64,000 nt of DNA. It comes from Ciona intestinalis (Eukaryota > Chordata > Ascidiacea > Phlebobranchia > Cionidae). The stretch lies in assembly GCF_000224145.3 (NCBI RefSeq), contig NC_020169.2, positions 3,678,957 to 3,742,956 on the forward strand, written 5' to 3'. Position numbers and translations under genes: made by a program. Of this stretch, positions 1 to 13,444 are shown piece after piece (within the stretch, counting starts at the first letter, position 1; the number at the start of each line of letters is the position of its first letter). The notes under the pieces are model-generated. The model was not told the origin of the DNA. It ran no database searches and was given only the letters and a program-made list of their open reading frames with translations.

Positions 1-3000
1 TATTGCATTACCTTGGTGTAGTCAGTTGTCGCTACGATTCCAAGTCACCCCGATGAGAACGCGACGCTGCGCAGTCTAGACCGGACCTCGATTGTTGCTT
101 GATTATGACAACAGCGGGACCGCACGCGGACGTTAGAAGAAGCACCTCATGCCCCAAGGCACTTGCATCGTATCTCTCATTATATTGAACCACCAGTATC
201 TACCAGCTTACCGGTTAAGACCAGGGATTTAACTTCCAGCCAAACGTTCAGTTTGCAGCTCGTAGTCTCCAGTGATTGGCGAAATGTAAAAAGAACCTTC
301 CAGACGTGTCAGAAAGTGGTATAAGGCCAGCTAGGTACTAGAATACTATATTTTAAGGTCTATTTTACATTCAGCATATAGCAACTGTCGATGCGCGGCA
401 ATAGTAGCAGGCAAGAATATCGATTAAATTTACTATGAGTCACTCAATACCACGTATCAACGTATGGTGTTTAGAAAAGAATATATTTTAAACCCACTAA
501 AGGAAAATCTGTGGCCGACTATTTGGGTAATATATAATGTATTTGTATTTCCAGTTGATTTTAACAGTTCCAATCATATGATACCTTGTTCGAACTGTCT
601 ATGTGCCAATGGTCAGTTCATATTTTCCGAATCATTATCCTGCCACCCGCATGTTGCATAGCATTTCGTATTAATAACCCATTGTTAAGTAAATGATCCG
701 TATCTTGCAACGAAACCCAACAATATCCGATTAGATCTTAGTTCGCATGCCTAAGCGCCCAAAAGCGTCATCACATCGGTTATATTTAGCCTTCCTTCCA
801 GCGCGAAAACAGATTCCTGGTCCTACGGACAGCCTGTGGCTTTAAAAGCTGTGTTCTGTAAGCGCCTTTAATTGCCTATTGTCACCTCAACCCCGTTATT
901 CTAGTAGGTTTGATAGTTAAGCGTACCGCAACATCAGACCGTGTAACCTGGCGCAACTCCGCTGTTTCGAGTGTTTACCCGTGTTTAATGTTAATGGTTT
1001 CGACTCGAGATTTACGAAGGAGATAGTGTAGAAAAGCGGACAACAGATTACGCAATGTAACGAATTTAATTATCCGTTGAATGGAAAGTTTTTTGTGATT
1101 TTCCTGTTGACACGTAATAGCCACTCAATTCCGTGACTGCATAAGATAAGTAGTTTCCATATACAAAACTAAAACGCTTATAGTTGAGCTGATTACAGCA
1201 GATTTTCCCACACACAAGCCTTCTGATCTTGTGTATTCCGGTTCTTTAAAATTAATTATTATCATGCTCGATCGTGGGTGTAAGTCTGCTCGATTTAAAC
1301 CGACTCCAGTTTTAAACGCTACCTCTTTCCGTATAACCAAGTAATCCCTGATGCCAGTCATTCTCTAACCACAGTATGGTGGTTGAAAAGAGGCAACATA
1401 TCTTTAACCGTTTCTCCCTTACTTGTCAATCAATTTGACATGACACTCGACAAAGAAATCTTATTGTAGGTTTCCCTGGTGACTATAACGTCATCGCGGT
1501 AAAGGCTAAGGTTACAGCCTAAGGGGGGAACGTTATTCGCTACATATATAGCATGATGTAGAATTTAATTGAATTAATTATCACTTGCCTACATGCAATT
1601 TCCGTGAGACTATTACCTGGTTTGCAAGACCAGTTTTTGGTTAGTACCGTTTATTTTATGTTCACCCGATTCGCCACCGTTAGATTCCGATCTATATACC
1701 TAGGATTTGCCATAAATGTGTGTTTAGAAGTTTCGCGAAACCGCAAATCGTGTGTGTAGATGCGTATCCCAATCCCCTGCTCTTTATCTCAAGATCCAGC
1801 GCTCGCTTGTCAATCAAAGCTCTCTCCAAGGTTTCCTGTTAGATTAAAGGCGATTCCGTTGCCGTCGGGAGTCGCTTAATTACTCGTTGGGACTTGCATG
1901 CATCGACGTATCACTAACTATATTAACCTGAAATAAATTCAACTTTAAAGAAGTCATCACTTGATCAGTAGACGCTGTTTTGAGACTGTTTGAAACACTT
2001 AGCGACGGGGGCTGTAGTGTATAAGTCACTCCAGACAATCAGGCAGATTTAGGTTGTTGCGTCGACAAATAAAATAGTTTTAGGTTTATTGTAATGTTTA
2101 CCTCTGTATGTGCTAACAGTGATATTTTATGTAGTACGTTGTGAGTGTGTTATATTCACACAATAAAAGGAATTGACTGTTGGATTTGTATGTGTATTAA
2201 ACCATTCGGTATATTCTGTATCGAAATTTGGCCGCGGAATTGTTGCGGGTTTACCTTGCCATCTACGTGAAATTTTTCAAGGAAAACAGCAAACAATCTT
2301 ATAGGCCAAGATTTCTTGTTATTTAAGCCGATGTAAAAGGAGTCCTCACACCCGATAGTTAGTTCTTTGTTTCCCTTTAATTTGCGGTGGCCAGCTAATT
2401 TCGCACGGAAACTGATGGAATTTTATCTCAACATTGAAATTCGCACTTACACCAATGATAATATCAAGTTTTATTAAACGACCGACTTGGCCCGCCATGA
2501 ATAATCGTTGCATTAGCTATGGATAAATGATCAATAAAAGTCAGATGGTCTATTTTTAAGTGTCATTATGTTTGTTCTGGCATCATTATCCCTAATTATA
2601 GTTATAAAACTTTTAAATTCGTGTTTAAAGTGGTTAAGGAGTCGTGTCTTCGTTGTCATATGTACGTACTTGTGTCGTTGATCTTAACCACCAGTTAAAA
2701 AAAAACAAATTTAGACATTTTTATTCAAAACGGAAACCTCATTTTTGGTTGTTGTTATGAATTAAATCGAGCAGTGCTTAGCTCTTGACAATGTTTCGAC
2801 TTCGTTTTGGGTTTCCGTCCCCCGTAAGATTACTATAGCTCTTTTTAAAAACCAGGCGTTTAGTAAACATGGCCTTCTGTGTGAATAGTTTTTGGAAATT
2901 TCTTTTTCCCAAGTGTTAAATTTCTATTGCGGGAAATCGAAGCACATTCCAGACGAATGACACCAAGCGTGCGAAATGTTTGATTCGCTTTCGAACGCAA

Positions 3001-6000
3001 CTGCTAGCGACGAACTCATGCCAGCCAGTTCACAGGCTCGACATGGACTCGTGTTACGTAACAAGATATGTGTTGTCTCTTCACAAAGAAGTTTTGAAGT
3101 TGCTTGCGTCTTCCGTACTGCATTCATGGCCCAGTGCTTCTAGTTCCACATTCGAGTTGTTGTTTAAATCGAAGGCAGCTGGCAATTTAGTGTTTTGGAC
3201 GAACGTGATAAGTTATCTGCGGAATTTCAATATCGCTTATGGTACCTCCGACGCTGCCATAATTTTTGCCTGGGAGAGAGTGGCTAATTGCGGCAAGTGT
3301 TGTTTTTGGCCGATTCTTGGAAATACATGTATTGAGAGCTCTTTTTACCTACTTATTCGTATTCATAATGTGTTTCTTGCAGGTGTAGCTAAGAACTTAT
3401 TTCAAGCGTTTAAAAATGTACCGTGGTTGGTCAAATTCTTCGTGAATTTTGCCTCAACGCATTGAAATTAATCCGTCTGCCACGCCACCATCATATATTC
3501 TCATCTCAGATGCACCTGGAAAGTATTATGCAATTGTTCTCCTACGTTGAAAGCCAGCATCTGTTCCAGGTGCCAGGTCTGGAGCTTGCCTTCTATGCTA
3601 CCGTAATTGTTTGTGTTGATAAAGGCGTCGCGGTGCGAGTAAGCCAGTCAGTTCCGTTGCAGCACTGTCGAGGTAGCAATCAACGGATTAGCAGTGCCCT
3701 CATTAACTTAGGGCAAGTTATAGCCTGTATTTTGAAAACGTTCTCGAGCTATAGCGTGTGGCAAAAGGTCTCCCCAATTCTTTCCGTCCGCAAAGCACGT
3801 ATTGGAAGTTCAATTTATCCTGTTGCGGTAATAGAACACGCATGACGCATCCTGAGTTCTTTACCCGCGAGTAACTTTTTCTCTGTAAACAGGTCGCGGT
3901 CAGTAGTGTATCTGTATACCAATAAGCTATCAATTTCTCCTGCCTCATAACCGAAATGGATTACCGTTGACAGTTTAACGCGATATTTGTCCCCGAGAAA
4001 CCTTGTCCGGTCGCTCTCCGTGTTTCATTGTGTTGCAGCTGCGTTTTTTATTGCCGTTTGCACTCCGTTTCGAGGAAACTGTTTCACCGCAATCGCCCCC
4101 CTGCCCATTGTCATCGCTCGAATGCGACACGATCAGTCGCATTGTTTGAACCCAATTACGTTCTTTGTGGGCTGCTGTTGTAATCGTTTGGTTTTCCTAA
4201 TGGCTCCATTTGGAAAGAAGACAGTTTTTAGTGTGGTCATTTAAGCAGTGAATATACATATCTGCAACGTAGCATCTTGGTTGTAAAGAGTATGACGATT
4301 TTAGTAGTTACTCTACAAGTTTTTTCAGTTTTGTGTTTAGTCAGTGCTTATTGATGGCGATTGAATGGCCATAAGATTGATTTTAGCTCAAAAATGTATC
4401 TTCAGTCCGCGAAATATTTTGACAGTATTTATACAGTCGCTTCTGCCGCCTTTTGTATCTTGTCTTGTTTCATGTCGCGCCATTAAAAGCACAGCTGTAT
4501 TTGTATGCGCTCTTCTTGATCGCGTGTTTTTTGCGCTTTGGGTTCATTCAGCTTGAATTGGACGCTCAAAAGAGGCCACAGAGTTTCGTAACAACGAGGT
4601 CTACGCGACTCATCGATAATGATACCTTAGTTCGCTTGATTTCACTTGAAAGGTCGTCTGTGTGCGACCGTGGCCGCTCGGTGGTGATTGCGATGCGCGG
4701 AGGCGGCCAAGGTTGGTTGGCAGCAGTGTGATGCAGTTGTTTGCTTTTGCAACAACGCGTCACCAAAGCTCAAAGGGAGAAAGTGTCTGCGACACTCCGG
4801 GTCGTCTCACCACATATTTGCGGCTAAGGGGAGGATATGAGATCCTCAAACCTTTCGGTTCGTTTGATCTTGTAAAACCCCGACGCAGGACTCGTTTAAT
4901 GTGGTCGTTAAGCTCACTTGTTTGCTATACTCAGTGTTATTATTGCCAGTTGTAATTCTTGCCGTACTTGCGGTTCCACCGAAATTGCTGCCGGGCCACC
5001 TGAGTTGCGTCGCCGCACTGGTGCCAAGATTATTTAAGATGAAAACCAGATATTCCCGAGGTCTCATATTTGTTCACCACGTAGTTAATCAACACTCCGA
5101 CAAGTACAGTGTGCGTTGGTCAATATTGCCTGATCTGTGGTAATTGGAACTCGATATCATTTCGTCGCCTTTTAGCAAACTTTCATCACTTAATATACCG
5201 TCCAATGTGCGAACACTAATCACGCCCGTGTTTGTCTGTCGCCATGTTTACCCACCGCTGGATTTCCGTAAAATTTCCCACCCGCCGTCTCTGCTGGTTG
5301 TACCACACAGCAGCCTGTGTTTGCTTAACTGTGTCGACACTGTTGAGCAATTCAAGAGTGCCGTTCTTCTCACTGACTCACACACATCATGACTTAGAAC
5401 GAATTATGAAGCTAATCCAGCTCAACAATGGTCAGCCTCGATGCAGTGAAATTCATCCTCGCTTACGAGCCGTGATACGACCCATTTAAAAGCGATTTAT
5501 GTTAACCATCCGATTAAATTGCATCCGATCAAGTATCCTACTTACTTGATTTAATACATATGATTTAATTTTCGTAAGCATCACTTAACGGCTATGTCCG
5601 TATATGGTAATAAGGAATTCGAATTTGCTTATTTAAAAACACGCACTTCAATTGCCCCATATTTCCCTGCCTTTGCCCGGCGTCTTATTCTTCCCCATTG
5701 TGATGTCAGGCGCCGCACTGTGATGTCACAAGGACTAAGCGTGCTTGACCTTTGATGTGCATCTTTGTGTTGAGCGGACGACAGAGAAATGCCAGTTTTA
5801 GTACCGAGCCTTTAATCCGGTAGCCAGGTAGGCGCCCAACGTAGCGTCAATCAATAAACACTTTCTCAAATAGGAATTTTATTGGCGTATCACGACCGCC
5901 GGTAAAAACAACTTATTATCGCAATACGCTATGAAATTTCTCTGCTCGATTTCAAGCACATCGCGACGACGAATTGCGGTTCGTTTCAGAATGGTCAGAA

Positions 6001-7194
6001 ATGTCGTGCAGTAAATTCCTGTTGATGGTTTAGCTTTCATGTCGCCCGCTCGGAGGCTACTTGTCGCCAAAAAGGCAAACAACTTACGCCCTGAGCGAGT
6101 GCGTGCGTTAATTGCTCTTCAGAGCGCGAATAAACACAAGTTTAAACGATCGGCCACAGCTTGGGAAAAGGACATCGAAACCCGAAGCCATTCTCCCGCC
6201 CTCCCGCCTCTCCTGCTATTGTCTTGCGGAAATGGGGTCGAGGAAAAGGGTTAGTCAGATACAAGGCCCGATCAGCGTCCGAGGAAATCAGGTCGTCTCA
6301 CGAAGCGCTCGCGCGTAACAACAAAGGAGACGTTTTCCATCGTGCTCTTGTCCGCCGACTTCTCGCTATCACACCGTGGAGAGAACAAAAGAGTGAATAC
6401 CCACGCCCGCGATGCTTCTTTACGAATTAAGTCGTTCAATAAGCCGGTTCATTTAATCCCGTTTGCAACGCGTTCTCTGATTAGCTTGTCCAGTTAAGCC
6501 GTAAAGAGGCAGCGTGTCTTGTCAATATTAGCTGGTTAGGTGTCGGTATCCCTTGAGACCTCGCAGTTCCTTGTTTAGTTGCCCGACAGTCAAGTTTTAA
6601 GGAAATACACTCGCTTTCCGCCTTCACAGGAAAACGAGATATTCAGTTGTGTATAATTTAATAGCAAAATCTCTCGAGCGAGCCACTGCCACTGAAGCGT
6701 GTGGTATTTGGTGACAGTCTCTCAGACACTGTGCTATAGTGTGTGTAGGAATAACCACACGTTTATATTCGTGAGATTGCATGGCATACAAGACCATAAT
6801 TTGAGAGTTAGGCTTCGAGTTTGTTATCGTCTTAGGAATTTGTCTTACTTTCACATGTGGGCTTATGTTTCAGTGTGTTTTTTTTGTGTTATGATGAAAT
6901 TCTTGCGCTTGTTTTGACAAGCTACCATGAAGGTCAGGTCGTATATTTGAAAATGAGTTGTTTGTTTATGAGAATAACCATGACTACTAGGCCTGGTGTT
7001 CAGTGATGGCGTGCCCTAGAATATACACTCAGCAGGTGTACAAAGGTTTCAAAGGTTCCGTTTCTCTTTGCAGGGTGTAACGGGCTGTTGAAAGTCTCTA
7101 GTTAAACACTGACTTGTGTTGAATGATGTGCTAGCCTGCTTGCCTATCAAGATTTACTTATTCACGTAAACTCGTTCTTATCAAAGACTTAATC
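1..7194. other. CpG-rich non-coding flank upstream of ERF
   Basis: I find no gene here that I can support. The longest open frames (for example 2980-3465 and 3423-3845) overlap each other, lack splice-compatible neighbours and resemble no family I know. Many lines have 50-60% G+C with frequent CpG, especially about 2900-6500, while the DNA after about 6900 drops to typical AT-rich composition. That pattern fits an unmethylated regulatory domain or a 5' untranslated exon of the developmental transcription factor starting at 7195. This is inference, since no promoter element was pinned down. Confidence 0.4.
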
Positions 7195-10100
7195 ATGCAC
7201 TGCTCGTATGTGGACCCGTGCAAGCCAAGACCTCACCCTGGATCAGCTGTTTGGAGATCAGGTAAACTAGCAATGTCATTTCACCATCTAATAATGTTAA
7301 TTTTTAGTTTTGTTTATCATAGCCCATTAAATTAGTCTATTGTCTATCTTATTGGTTACATTGTAATCAAATGAAACCAGATTTGATGCTCTACATCTAC
7401 ACCAATGCAGCAATATTGGTAGGTGAATGTGTTCTTGAACAAACGACCATTGCTGCCTATAACACAGTGGCCACCCTGCGTGTTAGGTAATTGGCCAACT
7501 GGTCGCATGACGTGCCACCCTGAAGAACCTCACCCACGTAGAATAGAGCCCTCTCGTATGTAAAATTAAGTGACTGACCATGTGTATTAAGGATGCCATT
7601 CTAATTATCCATTTCCCTTCAGGAGGTGGTAGTCAAAACATTCCTGACTGGGCTTACAAACCTGAATCAGCTCCTGGCAGCAGACAAGTTCAACTCTGGC
7701 ATTTTATATTAGAGCTGCTTCAAGATGACCAGTATCAGGTATATTAGCCTCTTACATACACTTTGCCAATTTCTTTTTTATGTGTTAATTTATGTTTCAT
7801 CTTGAAGTTTATGTTTATTGTATAAATACTGTTGTGATAATAACTATTATTTTTTTGTGTTTTATGCAACTATTTTCAAATATGGTAAAGTTAATACATA
7901 TAATGCTTAAATGCTATATTTGTCTAATACTAAACATTATCCTTAGATAATTAGCTAGGATTAGAAAATATGACACATTTTTAGTGTTTGTATACATTAT
8001 TTATCCCCATTACAAATGCTATACACGCTATATGGTTACAACAAACCAGGTTTAAAACATTAATTGAGTGTCATGTTGTTCTAATTAATGGAACAATACA
8101 TTTGTTCGTGTTGTGTAATTTCCGATGTCAGCTTCCTACATGCGTTAGATACTTCATTGTGTTAAATTGCTTGTACGTAAGTGCTTGCTATGCGAAAGTA
8201 GGATACAATAGAAGTTATTACCATCATCAATTTTGACAGGATATCATCGCATGGCAAGGAGAATATGGAGAGTTTGTAATCAAGGATCCTGATGAGGTTG
8301 CAAAATTATGGGGAATGAGGAAATGCAAACCTCATATGAACTATGATAAACTTAGCAGAGCTCTCAGGTAATTACTTCGTGAAAATCCATTTTTCAATAT
8401 GTAAAAATCTATTTTTTCAAAATTTGGTTTTGTTTTGCAATTTTACCATGTAACTGCGTGATACATGTGATCAATATTATTCAGATCTTTTTTAATGTAT
8501 GAAAACTGTTATAATATCCATAAATATACTATTAATTAACCATAATGGCATAAAACCATGCAGATACTACTACAACAAAAGGATATTGTACAAAACAAAG
8601 GGAAAACGCTTCACATATCAATTTAACTTTCGTGAGCTTGCTGCTCCTGTTGGTCTGACTCCACCACTGCCACACCAGGTTTGTACAGCTTGATTATATC
8701 AATATAATCACCTTACTAAGTCTGCCAATACATTAATCCTGTTATGAAATAATCTACTTTCATTATGTACCTGTACTTACAGTGAGCTACATTTTTTAAC
8801 ATCTTAGTAATGACAACTAATATTTTTTACTCAGTTTCTATAATGTTTAATGTGTTAAAAGGCATTTTTAAAATATATGGATATTTTTTAAACGTTTTTA
8901 TAATAAAAATCAAAATAATATTCCTTTATTATAGAATGCTGCTGCAGCAGCCATGACAGCTCAGATGCTCGATATTACAAGAAGACAACACTCATTGTTG
9001 ATGGCTGGACAAAACAGTCTTGTTGCTTCTGCCAGAAACGCAGCAGGTGGCCTATTAACTTTTAGATAAATTTTTAATTAAATATTTTTATTACACCTGT
9101 TATATATTATGGCATGTGATGCCTTGTGTGTGTTTTCTTGGGTTCTGTTTGTTATTTTAGTATTTCAGAGAAAAGATAGCTATAAAAATGGTAGTGAACT
9201 TTTCAAATTGTGTTTACAGCTGCTGCATCAAGATCCGAAAACAAAGATGATGTTTTCAGTTCACTACAGGAATCCCCACTCCAGTCACCCATACCACTTC
9301 CTGCTCAGAGACTTGGTAAGTTTATGCATTTAGCTTCAAATGTCGATAAATGTAATTTGTGTGCACTGCGCAGTATGTCTATAAAACAGGCATAACAATA
9401 AAAAAAAAACAGGGTGACAATATTAAAAACGGTCAATTTGTCCAAGTATGTAAAATATATATTTATGCCCACTGTAATAGAATATGTTTGCCACACCAAC
9501 CAAATATTCCCCAATTTTTAAAAACTGCCTATGTTTTCATAAGAAACAGACTGTTGTGTTAGACCTAGCAGTGTAATGTAACCACTATGCGGTCAAGTGT
9601 TTCATTAAATGTTCCCTCCTTAATCCAGCTGCTGCTCGTTTATTGCGTGGTTCTGTCAGCGATGGCAGCGAGGAATCGCTCCCAACTTCCGAGAGTGAAG
9701 ATGTACTGCGTGGCATGTCGGCACCAATAAGCCCACTGGTTGGAGCCGTGCGGTATCAGTGCCATCCATCATTAATACCACGGCACTATCGCCACAGGAT
9801 GATGCCGCCTGGCATTGCTTCTTTACTTCCACAAGTTCCAAGTAAGTATTTTGCATAAAAATCGGTTGTCATAAAAAAGTTTTGTTTTAATAAATTAAAA
9901 CTGGTTTTAATTTAATCTTGTTTATCAGGTAGTCCACAGTTGCAATCTGGTCAACCGGCCACACCCGGATCATTCCGTTTTCCAATGCTCTACCCCGGAT
10001 CCCTCCCCACAACCCCCACCTACATTGGCTACGTACCCAGCCCCACTTTCTCACCCACATTCAGCCCCGCACAAACAGCAAGCCCTGGTCTACTCAACCC

Positions 10101-11924
10101 AGGCAGAAGACGTCACTTCTTCTCATTTGACGTGGATGACATCAAAGCTTATCACACGTAAGTGGAAATTTCACTTATCACTTCACAGCAATCCGTAATA
10201 TCTTTAATCACGTTATATATTTTCACACAGTCCTCCTGGAGAATCGAAAAAGGAAACCAAAGCAAATGGATCTCATGTAAACAGTTCTTCCAACGGATTT
10301 CTCACTCCTCACACTCCCGGCACTCCTCATACTCCTTCTCTCTTACTTTCTCCTGGAGCATACAGACAAAATGATGCGAGTTCTGCACAAGGTGCACTGA
10401 AGCTGCAGAAACCTCCATTAAGCAGAAAAAGAAGGTAAGTTAACAATATACTGTTTATTGGAAAGTATATCTTTCTTTGTCGATTTTACCAAAATTGCAT
10501 TGGTATATCTTTCTAAAGGTAAAAATCAGTCATTATCTCCCATGCCTTGCCATGCCATGCAAATATTATAGTAACGGTCTATCTTGTTTAACCCACTCCA
10601 GTATATATGTAGGAAAAACTAGAAATTCATATTATCTTTCACCAACAGCAGCGTATCGGATGGTGGTTATTCTTCTAAACACATTAAGTCTGAAAACGAT
10701 GAGAAATCAGATACGAAGACAAGAAACGACGATTCGGATCAAAAGGTCCCGAGTTCAAGTCCAGTGGAGGACAAACGTGATTCTGACAAGGTAGAGGAAG
10801 TGATAAAATCACCGTGGTGTCCTGGCATCTTTAAGAAGTCAGCAAAAGAGCGCACACCACTTGGAAAGCCACCAAAACTTAGATTTAAGGTACTTGATAT
10901 TTGTACTTTTTTGTTCCACTTTTTGCAGCCTCACAAGAATATTTGTTTAACTAAATGTTAATAATGCACTATATAAGAGGGTGGGGGAAGATGGGACACT
11001 TTTTCAATTTATTTTCTCGCCAGATATAAAACGTAAAAATCAAGGAATTATAAAACTGTTTTCTCACGACTTAGTGTCCTATCTTACCTCACAGTACTAT
11101 ATGTATATTAGTATTTATATTCTAATACATGCAAATATCATAAACAGAGCAACCACGAAGATGTTGATGTTAGCGAACACTTTGGTCATTCACTCTCACT
11201 CAACTCTCCATCTGCAATGACAAAATCTCCAACTGCCTTTGGATTCGGTTACTCTGCCAACTCACCAGGTATGAATAATAATTGTAATGACTTACCCCGG
11301 CCTAGACAAGTTCTAAAACTCTAAAATACTTTGTTTATTTTATTTGTCGTATGGCCATAGTCCAAATTTTTTTTTTTTTTTATATATTGATAACTTTTTA
11401 GCAAAAATGCCAATTCAGTTCTTAATCTAACCCCAAAAAGTTTTACCCAACCAAAGTAAAAACTCATTTATCAAAATACTTACTTTCACAAACCAATTAC
11501 AGGGTTCCTGATGCCACGTCCATCCTTCTTTTCAATGCCTTCCCAACTCACCACCAACAGTCGCTCGTCACGCAAGGCTGGCCACAGCATCCGCGACATT
11601 TTGGGGCAGAGCAGTGATGACGATAACAGTGACGTAATCAAGAACGGTGACGGAGACAAGTCATCGACCGAATCTGACGAGTCTCCGCCGAAGGAAAAGA
11701 AGGAGTCGAGCGACTGTGACGTCAGCAGTACGTCATCGAAGGCGTTCGACGTCACTGTTACGTCATCGAAAGAAGGTGACGAATCTATGAGCGTTGACAG
11801 TGGGTCGGTGATGCCGGACAGCGAGCATGAGGTGCAAGTGAAGAGAAACTCGTCAGACACTGATCTGAGCTCCGATGAAGACATCCAAGTAGATGTGGAA
11901 GACGAAGAGCAGCTTTGGGATTGA
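7195..11924 (+). CDS. ERF: ERF/ETV3-type ETS-domain transcriptional repressor (12 exons)
   Basis: Exons: 7195-7261, 7623-7738, 8240-8367, 8564-8678, 8935-9046, 9220-9315, 9629-9841, 9929-10157, 10231-10434, 10649-10889, 11148-11268, 11503-11924. Phases agree throughout and give 687 residues. An ETS DNA-binding domain lies at about residues 30-126, near the N-terminus as in ERF/ETV3. It opens with [19 protein letters not shown] and contains the recognition helix [18 protein letters not shown]. Downstream are [13 protein letters not shown] (an FSF motif of the kind used for ERK docking in ERF), many SP/TP sites ([21 protein letters not shown]) and KPPKLRFK, matching the LRFK motif of vertebrate ERF. 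The C-terminus is acidic and Ser/Asp-rich. ERF proteins repress ETS targets and leave the nucleus when phosphorylated by ERK. The start codon is the only ATG I found that splices in frame; a 5' non-coding exon is possible. ERF versus ETV3 cannot be decided here. Confidence 0.93.
10968..11103. mobile_element. MITE-like inverted-repeat element
   Basis: AGAGGGTGGGGGAAGATGGG opens and GTGTCCTATCTTACCTCACA closes the element, flanked by ACTATATA and TACTATATG. It lies in ERF intron 10 and has the same internal sequence as the fuller copy at 39081, but is shorter. Confidence 0.7.
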
Positions 11925-12818
11925 TGATCTCAGCATATTGCGCGCACCAACCTCTGCACTTCCAGTAACGTTGCAACACCTAGTGACCGCTCACCCTGCT
12001 CCATTTCATATTCTCTCCATGCCAACACTCACCGGCTGCTATCTATCGCTCCGCTATTTTGACAAGAAGTTCATTTCCCGCTGACAATCGTTACTTGGTT
12101 TTTAAACAGATGAACGGAATCGGCATGGGCCGTGCAATCCTTCCCCGCTGCTTTACCTGACTACAACAGTGCGCATGGAACTGAAACAGCGAGAGAAACT
12201 AAAAAAAGAACAAAGCACAATGTGGTCCTAAGAAATCTACCTACTGCGTGTCGAAATTTTATTTCTGCCAAATGTTTTCTTCGTTCCGCGCAGTCATCTG
12301 CCAACTAAGTGCCTCCGTCATAATATGGCGGTAAAACTCGATTAAGTCTCAAACTCGTGCAAAAGCATTTTGCTTTTTCACCCACGATCTCATTATGCAC
12401 TGATACTTATTGGCCGGTTTTCACGCAACGTATGGTACCTTCTATTTTCGTCCCTTATTTTTTTAAACCCATTTTATAAACCAGTTTTAGACTCAAGTTC
12501 CCGGGCAGATTTTATATCGTTTTGTTTAGTGCCATGCCGTCTCTATATCGTGCCATTACGTGAACTTAACTAGGATATTACCAATTTTTCTTTCAATTCT
12601 GAACTTATAAATAAATTCTTTGTTCATTCCGAAAATGTTTTATCGCTCCCCGCTTGAGTTTTATTGTTGCTATTTCTTTGCTGACGCGCAGCGCTTCCAC
12701 CCACTACGAACGCAGTGTACTTCGTCGTGTGACGTCATCATCTCTGACGTCATCACGACTCACTCATTTTTGTACAGAGCTAAAACAGCGTCGATGCTTT
12801 TTGCTAAACTAATTTTCT

Positions 12819-12824
12819 AATAAA
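12819..12824 (+). terminator. Polyadenylation signal AATAAA, ERF
   Basis: A perfect AATAAA lies 895 nt after the ERF stop, followed by TG-rich DNA (CAGTGTGTGCAATTTTGTT) of the type that follows cleavage sites. Confidence 0.5.
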
Positions 12825-13177
12825 GTCACCTAACAGTGAACACAGTGTGTGCAATTTTGTTAAGCTTATTCTGGTATTTTTTTTATATTAGAGAGATTGT
12901 ACACGAACCTGTTTTGTTTTTCCGCAGAATCTAATGTTAACCATTTTCTGGCCATTACAGTAGCGCAACTTGCACGAACTGTTTTAAGTAACACGTTTGT
13001 AAACAGGTCTCTGAAGCGCTTTATAAAGCGCTATAGGACCTATATAATGTTGGTCGGAGTTTGCTCATAACTCCAACAACCACATTATACACTATACATT
13101 AAACAATACTGTGTGGTAAAATTACAACTGATTTTACAGGAATAAGCTAGCTTTAATATGCAGTGTGGTACGACTGA

Positions 13178-13183
13178 TTTATT
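13178..13183 (-). terminator. Polyadenylation signal AATAAA, granin-like gene
   Basis: TTTATT on the plus strand is AATAAA on the minus strand, about 260 nt after the stop codon of the minus-strand secreted-protein gene. Confidence 0.4.
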
Positions 13184-13444
13184 TGTACAGCTGATTGCAC
13201 TGACCCCTTGCTTAGCCGGTGATAGCAACAACACGAACATTGCGTGTGAACAGCGAATATGTGAAACTATGTACATACACAGCCTTGCATTGTGTGCACC
13301 TGTGGCCAAGACCTTGTGAATATAAAATTTGGGTGCATTTTCTGCAGGTAACCAAGTTTTCGCTATGTTTAAAGTAATTAAACGTCGATTTTAAATGATA
13401 GAAAATAATTAAACATAGGATTTAAGACAGATGGAACATGTGCT

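Larger units (their letters stand above)
11925..13444. other. Convergent 3' regions of ERF and the granin-like gene
   Basis: This holds the ERF 3' UTR, ending near AATAAA at 12819-12824 (an earlier AATAAA lies near 12610), and the 3' end of the minus-strand gene with its own signal at 13178-13183. Two TGACGTCA octamers lie at 12730 and 12745. No further gene was seen. Confidence 0.55.

Noticed and set aside
2980-3845. Overlapping open frames of 161 and 140 codons on the plus strand
   Set aside because: They overlap in different frames, show no family resemblance, lie in high-CpG DNA where stops are rarer, and have no compatible exon neighbours.
3987-6430. Several 60-97-codon frames on both strands upstream of ERF
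   Set aside because: Length is at the level expected by chance in CpG-rich DNA, with no conserved motif or signal peptide worth calling.
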